A stretch of DNA of 64,000 nucleotides, from positions 14,241,926 through 14,305,925 of the forward strand of contig NC_134984.1 of the NCBI RefSeq assembly GCF_050947335.1, given 5' to 3'. This DNA comes from Megachile rotundata. Its lineage: Eukaryota; Arthropoda; Insecta; Hymenoptera; Megachilidae. Numbering within the stretch: position 1 is the first letter of the stretch; the number at the start of each line of letters is the position of its first letter. The notes beneath the pieces were generated by a model, which made no database searches, was not told the origin of the DNA, and saw only the letters and a list, made by a program, of their open reading frames with translations. A program made the translations under genes and the position numbers. Shown one piece after another: positions 58,985 through 64,000 of this stretch.

Positions 58985-60065
58985 TCTCAACATTTCCAAT
59001 TCCCATATTACAGATCCCAAAATTTTCAAATTCCAAAGTTCCCAAATTTCAAAATTCTCTAATCCCAACATTCTCAATTTCCAAAACTCCAAAATTCTCA
59101 AATCTTAAAATTCCCAAATTCCCAAATTTCCAAATTCCCAAATTCCCAAATTCCCAAATTCCCAAATTCTCAGAATTTCCAAATTCCCAAATTCCTAAAT
59201 TCTCAAATGCCCAAATTCCTAAATTCTCAAATTCCCAAATTCTCAGAATTCCTAAATTCCAAAATTCCCAAATTCCCAAATTCTCAGAATTCCCAAATTC
59301 CCAAATTCCCAAATTCCCAAATTCCCAAATTCCCAAATTCCCAAATTCCCAAATTCCCCAAATTCCTAAATTCTCAAATTCCCAAATTCTCAGAATTCCC
59401 AAATTCCCAAATTCCCAAATTCCCAAATTCCTAAATTCTCAAATTCCCAAATTCCTAAATTCTCAAATTCCCAAATTCCCAAATTCCCAAATTCCCAAAT
59501 TCCTAAATTCTCAAATTCCCAAATTCTCAGAATTCCCAAATTCCCAAATTCCCAAATTCCTAAATTCTCAAATTCCCCAAATTCCTAAATTCTCAAATTC
59601 CCAAATTCTCAGAATTCCCAAATTCCCAAATTCCCAAATTCCCAAATTCTCAAATTCCCCAAATTCCTAAATTCTCAAATTCCCAAATTCTCAGAATTCC
59701 CAAATTCCCAAATTCCCAAATTCCCAAATTCCCAAATTCCCCAAATTCCTAAATTCTCAAATTCCCAAATTCTCAGAATTCCCAAATTCCCAAATTCCCA
59801 AATTCCCAAATTCCCAAATTCCCAAATTCCTAAATTCTCAAATTCCCAAATTCCTAAATTCTCAAACTCCCAAATTCCCAAATTCCCAAATTCCTAAATT
59901 CCCAAATTCCCCAAATTCCTAAATTCTCAAATTCCCAAATTCTCAGAATTCCCAAATTCCCAAATTCCTAAATTCTCAAATTCCCAAATTCCCAAATTCC
60001 CAAATTCCCAAATTCCCAAATTCCCAAATTCCCCAAATTCTCAGAATCCCCAAAAATCCTAAAAT
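58985..60065. repeat. Minisatellite of AAATTCCC and AAATTCTCAGAATTCC units
   Basis: About 1.05 kb of AAATTCCC octamers punctuated by TCCTAAATTCTCAAATT and TTCTCAGAATTCC variants that recur at about 100-150-bp intervals, so it has a higher-order pattern. GGG runs lie on the minus strand. Confidence 0.92.
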
Positions 60066-60357
60066 TTACATATCCCTAAATTTCCTAACGTCCCTAAAAT
60101 TCCTAAAATTCTCAAACAATGAATGTTTTTTCTCCAACGCAGATAGTTCATAAAACAGTAGGTTCATATAACAGTGAGCAATTAGACGAACGCGTGTAAT
60201 GTATCGATGGAAATAAAATGATACCTTCAGGGTCCATTCATACCTACGCAATAGACGTACGATAAGATGTTAGACTTGCAAGTATTTTGCAAGTATGGTA
60301 AACGTGGCCTACGCGTCCTCGTGCTCGATGCCGTTTATGATCTTAATGGCAATAACT
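60066..60357. other. Short unique segment between arrays
   Basis: No supported exon. A plus-strand start at 60,295 is hydrophobic but runs straight into the inverted-repeat element and is not called. Confidence 0.35.
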
Positions 60358-60696
60358 GTACAGGGTGTTCCATTTTCGTGTATCTATCATACATACGTAA
60401 TTTTTGAACGTATACTTCAAGTTACACTATTATATAATACTATTGTATTGTTGTATTATTATATTATTATATTATTGAACTATTGTATTATTTTATTATA
60501 TTATCAATATATCACTGTATCATTGTATCCAACATCAGTGTTTGAACTTCATCTGTTGGAAATTATATGAATCAGAAAATTATAGTTTGAAATGCTTTTC
60601 AAGAGTAAGTTACTTTTAAGGAGTGAAAAATATCTGTTGAAATATGAATATTTGTAGAAATATACGAGTGGATAGATTTAAATGAAACACCCCGTA
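60358..60696. mobile_element. MITE with TACAGGGTGTTCCATTT termini
   Basis: The left end is TACAGGGTGTTCCATTT then GTGTATCTATC. The right end, inverted, is TACGGGGTGTTTCATTT then AATCTATCCAC. The interior is AT-rich with TATTATTGTATT runs. The ends match those of the 18,588 element. A further TACAGGGTGTCT motif at 60,825 may be a solo end. Confidence 0.6.
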
Positions 60697-60929
60697 GAAG
60701 ACATACTTTAACAACGTGATCGGAACACCTACGAACGACCGCAAGGACGTTTCCATTGAGGAAACAATTATTTTACAGGAAGACGAACGTGACAGCCAAC
60801 GCGTAAGTTAAAACAAAGTAAATACAGGGTGTCTAAAAAAAGGTACTTTAGTATGTTTAACTCGAGTGTCGTGTCTTCTGTTTTCTTTTGTGCAGTCAGG
60901 TATTACTTCATTATGGACTTTAGAGAGAG
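60697..60929. other. Short unique segment
   Basis: No recognised feature except the solo TACAGGGTGTCT motif at about 60,825. Confidence 0.35.
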
Positions 60930-61510
60930 CTAAGCAATTTGGGAATTTAGGGATTTGTGGATTTGGAGATTTGGCAATTTAGAGGGATGGAAAGTTGGGA
61001 TGGTGGGAATTTGGGAAAATTGGGGATTTAAGAATTTAGGAATTTGGGAATTTGGGAAAATTGGGGATTTAAGAATTTAGGAATTTGGGAATTTGGGAAA
61101 ATTGGGGATTTAAGAATTTAGGGATTTGGAAATTTGGGAAAATTGGGGATTTAAGAATTTAGGAATTTGGGAATTTGGGAAAATTGGGGATTTAAGAATT
61201 TAGGGATTTGGAAATTTGGGAATTTGGGAATTTGGGAATTTGGAAATTTGAAAATTTGGGAATTTGGAAATTTGAGAATTTGAGAATTTGAGAATTTGAG
61301 AATTTGAAAATTTGAGAATTTGAGAATTTGGAAATTTGGGAAGTTGCGAATTTGGAAATTTGGGAAGTTGCGAATTTGTGGATTTGGCAATTCAGCAATT
61401 TAGAGATTTAGAAGATTGAGATAATGGTCATTTAGGAAATTTGGGGATCTAGAAATTTAGGGATTTGGAAATTTTGGTATTTGAAAATTGATATATTTAG
61501 AAATCTCGAA
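60930..61510. repeat. Minisatellite of GGGAATTTGGGAAAATTGGG type
   Basis: Three to four copies of a 60-bp higher-order unit (AATTTGGGAAAATTGGGG followed by ATTTAAGAATTTAGG) at 61,000-61,210, then 8-bp GAATTTGG/GAATTTGA units to about 61,440. Confidence 0.88.
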
Positions 61511-61985
61511 AATTGCATATTTGAATACCTCTTCGAAAATTGACATATTAAAAAATTGTTCAATTATTATGTAACGACAAATGAAATTACTATGAAGAAT
61601 GGTCCTAAGCCCATCCCTACTATGGAGGGTTTACAATAATCTCCTTGTGAACGTGTCTCCATTGAAAAGTCAGTAGGCGTCATTCAGTGGCTTGAGTCAC
61701 TCGAGACGGTTCATATGAACGAGCATGAGCAACACACACGGTGCATTGCCCGCCAGAAATGAATCATGCAGTGTGTCCACGCGAGTCAATTGCAATCTCT
61801 CGCGTGAATTGAATGCGAAGATTGCCTTCCATATTATCATTCACACGTATGTTACAACTACTTGTGAAATTCTCAAGCTTCTATATTTCTAATTCCCCAA
61901 AATTTTTGAACTTTCAAATTTCCAAAATTTTTAAATCTTTACATTCCCAAATTTTTAAATTCTCAAATCACAGAAATTCAAAATT
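61511..61985. other. Unique segment between arrays
   Basis: More balanced base composition at 61.6-61.8 kb. No gene or RNA recognised on either strand. Confidence 0.4.
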
Positions 61986-61989
61986 CTGA

Positions 61990-62795
61990 GTTCCCAAAGT
62001 CTCATATTTTCACATTCACAAATTCTAAAATTCCCAAATTCCAAGATTTCCAAATTCCAAGGTTACTAAATTCAAAGATTTCCAAATTCCAAGATTTCCA
62101 AATTCCAAGGTTACTAAATTCAAAGATTTCCAAATTCCAAGATTCCCAAATTCCAAAATTCTCAAATTTCTAAATTCCAAGATTCCCAAATTCCAAAATT
62201 CCCAAATTCCAAGATTTCCAAATTCCAAGATTCCCAAATTCCAAGATTCCCAAATTCCAAGATTCCCAAATTCCAAGATTCCCAAATTCCAAGATTCCCA
62301 AATTCCAAGATTCCCAAATTCCAAGATTCCCAAATTCCAAGATTCCCAAATTCCAAGGTTTCCAAATTCCAAGATTTCCAAATTCCCAGATTCCCAAATT
62401 CCAAGATTTCCAAATTCCAAGATTCCCAAATCCCAAAACTTCCAAATCTCAAAAGTTCCAAATTCCAAAATTCCCAAATTCCAAGATTCCCAAATTCCAA
62501 GATTCCCAAATTCCAAGATTCCCAAATTCCAAGATTTCCAAATTCCAAAACTTCCAAATCCCAAAAGTTCCAAATCTCAAAATTCCCAAATTCCAAGACA
62601 CCCAAATCCCAAAACTTCCATATTCTAAAATTTCCAAATCCCAAAACTCCCACAATCCCCCAAATCCTCCAAAGCCTCCAAATCTCCCAAATCCCCTCAA
62701 AACCCCTAAATTCCCCAAATCCCTAAAACTCCAAAAATTCTCAAATCCTAAAATTCCCCAAAACTCCTAAAATCCCAGAAATCCCCAAATTCCCA
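61990..62795. repeat. Minisatellite of CAAATTCCAAGATTCC units
   Basis: About 40 units of 16 bp (AAATTCCAAGATTCCC with TTTCC variants), most regular at 62,215-62,440, becoming more C-rich (CCCCAAATCCC) at the right. Minus-strand frames rich in Gly-Ile-Trp-Leu-Glu-Phe are artefacts. Confidence 0.92.
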
Positions 62796-64000
62796 AAACT
62801 TCCACAATCTCACCGCAAATAAACAAACATAACCTCACCAAAACCGCCAAAAAAAATATCTCCATATCAATTACCGCAATCGAGGAAAACCTTTCGCAAA
62901 CTCTCGAAACGTCCAAGTTCCACAACATGAAAACACTTTACAAACTTGTGGGAAGGTTAACCATATTGTATCCTTGACTTTCTTTTTTTTTACAAGATAG
63001 TGGTCACGAAGTGATCATATCGAGGACATCGGCTAGATCGTTTCCGAACTCACGATTCGATCTCCGTTAACGATAAACAAAAAACTCTGACGTTTCGTGA
63101 AAAATTTTCGTGTCTGAATCATCGAATCGTTATTTTAATACGAGTACACCGGTCGACCTCAGCGACGATATCGTGTGAGGAATTCTTTTCGTGTATTCGA
63201 GAATTCACGATTAATGAACGGATAGAGAGATTTAAGTGGCACACGAGCAAAACATCTGGACAGGTGCAGTGTACGTGCACCCGAACGAACGTTTACTAGA
63301 TTCTAGGGAAGATATTCGGGGTCATGGGTGCAGCCGGGAAATGTCACGACGATGATATACTGGGTGATCTAATAATCATTTTTCGGAACATTCTTATGGA
63401 GATAATTTTTGTAAATTGTATAAGAGATTTTTTGTTGAGGTAATTTCTTCTTTTGGATGATTGTAATTTTTCGAGATTTGAGGTTTCTGAAGTTTGGAAG
63501 ATTGTAGGTACTGATAATGTTTTAGATGATAAATATTTAAGTTGAGTTATTTAAATTTGGATTTTTAATCTGATATAATATTTTAGTCTAATATTTTAAT
63601 CTAATATTAAATCTAGTATTTCAGTTTAATATTTTAATCTAATATTAAATCTAGTATTTCAGTTTAATATTTCGATCTAATATTATTAACCTAATATGAA
63701 CAATTTAAATACATATAAACTAGATATTTTCATGTCTTCAAATTGTCAAATTTTTCAAGAATAAAATAATGAATTCATTTTCTATTACTTTTGTTCTTTT
63801 TTTTAAGTTGTTATTAATCTTTGTAAATAATACGAAATACAAGTTTTGAATAAAGTTGAATTACATGAGCAATATTTTTGTATTAATTTGGAAAGATATT
63901 AAATATTTAATTGTTTAATATTGAAGGATGTTTAAAGTAGTTGTAGAAGGTTGTCGAGTGGTGGATTCTTGAACTAATAGCGAGTTTAAATCCTCTCATA
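62796..64000. other. Right-end spacer or NT1 5' region
   Basis: Higher GC content at 62.85-63.35 kb, then AT-rich with several TCTAATATTTTAATCTAATA repeats (63,570-63,690). This may include NT1 upstream sequence, but no exon could be supported. Confidence 0.35.

Noticed and set aside
60295..60357. Hydrophobic plus-strand start (MVNVAYASS...) considered as a signal-peptide exon
   Set aside because: Its apparent donor is the terminal repeat of the MITE starting at 60,358 and no downstream exon fits.
62825..62865. Minus-strand ATG followed by a hydrophobic run and a GTGAGG donor, considered as an NT1 signal-peptide exon
   Set aside because: It is only nine codons long and its phase 0 does not fit the tentative next exon; it needs transcript evidence.
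1..64000. Search by eye for tRNA and rRNA genes
   Set aside because: No sequence with a convincing cloverleaf or A/B box pair was recognised; a covariance-model scan would be decisive.

Overview
This is AT-rich (roughly 65-70% A+T by eye) eukaryotic DNA, almost certainly from an insect and most plausibly a hymenopteran such as a bee. Short coding exons with GT-AG introns, three recognisable insect gene families, miniature transposons and exceptionally abundant tandem repeats support this. The species cannot be fixed from the sequence. There is no bacterial, organellar or CRISPR content.

Layout. (1) 1-1,000: first coding exon of a Reps (RalBP1-associated Eps-domain) orthologue, minus strand, running off the left edge. 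(2) 1,960-8,021: a six-exon minus-strand gene for a protein of about 1,533 residues ending in a TIF1-like bromodomain. (3) 10,000-51,086: five Ly6/uPAR (LU, three-finger) genes, one on minus (10,000-15,568) and four on plus (19,547-20,344; 31,934-39,692; 41,665-43,329; 45,314-51,086). Each has three coding exons, two phase-1 introns at equivalent places, ten cysteines ending in a Cys-Asn, a signal-peptide exon and a hydrophobic C-terminal tail typical of GPI anchoring. (4) 54,778-58,846: 3' exons of a minus-strand Spaetzle-type cystine-knot neurotrophin, best matched to NT1/Spz2.

The DNA between and inside these genes is dominated by tandem arrays. One dispersed family of units resembling GGGAATTTGGAATTTT occurs in at least nine arrays in both orientations, producing long but meaningless open frames. 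Other arrays have units of 8, 12, 34, 78, 90, 105-135, 134, 144, 157 and 175 bp. Short inverted-repeat elements were found at 3,631, 18,588, 21,623, 29,072, 53,524, 56,629 and 60,358.

The most unusual observations are decayed Ly6 exon copies. About four tandem units of about 180 bp lie inside intron 2 of the fifth LU gene, each keeping a splice-acceptor-to-exon junction, and a second relic resembling exon 2 of the fourth gene lies at 26.65 kb. Together with the five intact genes they suggest active birth and death of LU genes here. Also notable are a 175-bp array with five CCGCCATTTT (Pho/YY1-like) motifs just upstream of the fourth LU gene, and a bromodomain whose acetyl-lysine anchor Asn is replaced by His.
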